A DNA stretch of 64,000 nucleotides, taken from Lactiplantibacillus paraplantarum. Lineage in GTDB: Bacteria > Bacillota > Bacilli > Lactobacillales > Lactobacillaceae. The stretch spans positions 248,001-312,000 of the forward strand of contig NZ_CP032744.1 of assembly GCF_003641145.1 (NCBI RefSeq), in the 5' to 3' direction. Made by a program: the position numbers and the translations under genes. Positions 63,999 to 64,000 of this stretch are shown one piece after another. Position 1 is the stretch's first letter, and each line of letters starts with the position of its first letter. The notes under the pieces were generated by a model. It had not been told where the DNA came from. It did not search any database and was given only the letters and a program-made list of their open reading frames with translations.

Positions 63999-64000
63999 AT

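Noticed and set aside
1..64000. tRNA, rRNA, insertion sequence or prophage genes
   Set aside because: No cloverleaf-like sequences with a T-loop consensus, no rRNA stretches, transposases or phage structural genes were recognised by eye; a tRNAscan or ISfinder run was not possible.

Overview
The window is chromosomal DNA of a low-GC Firmicute and very probably Lactiplantibacillus plantarum or a close relative. This rests on recalled gene content. The adjacent lpdB-lpdD pair of the split gallate decarboxylase is a hallmark of that species. Two short secreted LysM transglycosylases, a WxL surface protein, potABCD with a cupin regulator, ackA, a type II NADH dehydrogenase, a single-domain acetaldehyde dehydrogenase and class II fba follow in an order I associate with it. 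Many genes start with TTG or GTG behind strong AGGAGG-type sites. No rRNA, tRNA, CRISPR array or insertion-sequence transposase was seen.

Layout. 1-5 kb: wall teichoic-acid CDP-glycerol glycerophosphotransferases, one entering from the left edge and one long multidomain gene destroyed by stops and frameshifts. 5.4-6.4 kb: lpdB-lpdD. 6.6-9.5 kb: a secreted NlpC/P60 hydrolase, an Rrf2 regulator and a TetR regulator. 9.7-12.4 kb: an Nramp Mn transporter and three small reverse-strand genes. 12.4-13.6 kb: a gene-free stretch with mosaic repeats. 13.6-18.6 kb: a two-component system, an RpiR regulator and an orphan PTS EIIC. 18.9-24.6 kb: small hypotheticals, an LCP wall-polymer ligase, a GlcD-type FAD oxidase, a small alarmone synthetase and a TetR regulator. 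24.8-31.7 kb: a very large MMPL protein, 3-methyladenine DNA glycosylase and the WxL lectin-like protein. 32-36 kb: a MacB/FtsX-type ABC exporter and two CPBP intramembrane proteases. 36-38.5 kb: two LysM transglycosylases. 38.9-43.3 kb: a tightly coupled four-gene operon (nuclease-helicase, PD-(D/E)XK protein, sce7725-like protein, GcvH-like protein). 44-48.7 kb: acetate kinase, ElaA, MarR, Ndh. 48.9-53.3 kb: polyamine transport. 53.5-58.3 kb: tandem repeats, ASCH, two GNATs and a GntR-ABC operon. 58.4-64 kb: acetaldehyde dehydrogenase, fba, a small XRE/membrane pair, a GPH symporter and the C-terminus of an SPFH protein.

How the genes work together. Envelope functions dominate: teichoic-acid synthesis and attachment, wall hydrolases, a WxL protein, MMPL and ABC export, CPBP proteases. 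Fermentative and redox metabolism is second: acetate kinase, acetaldehyde dehydrogenase, aldolase, Ndh and a D-lactate/glycolate-type oxidase.

Most notable observations. (i) The 38.9-43.3 kb operon has overlapping cistrons; its XPD/DinG-like helicase lacks the cysteines expected for the Fe-S cluster, and its GcvH-like protein has His at the lipoyl-lysine position. (ii) Both LysM genes carry three TGTAAT boxes at identical distances (59, 78, 88 bp) from identical -10 hexamers. (iii) A GGAAT-TTGTTCC palindrome flanks the rpiR gene on both sides. (iv) Two dispersed non-coding repeat families share a core related to CAATATTGTYGAAACGTG, including a 120-bp-period tandem pair. (v) A teichoic-acid polymerase gene is heavily decayed. 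Functions rest on reading motifs by eye, without any database search.
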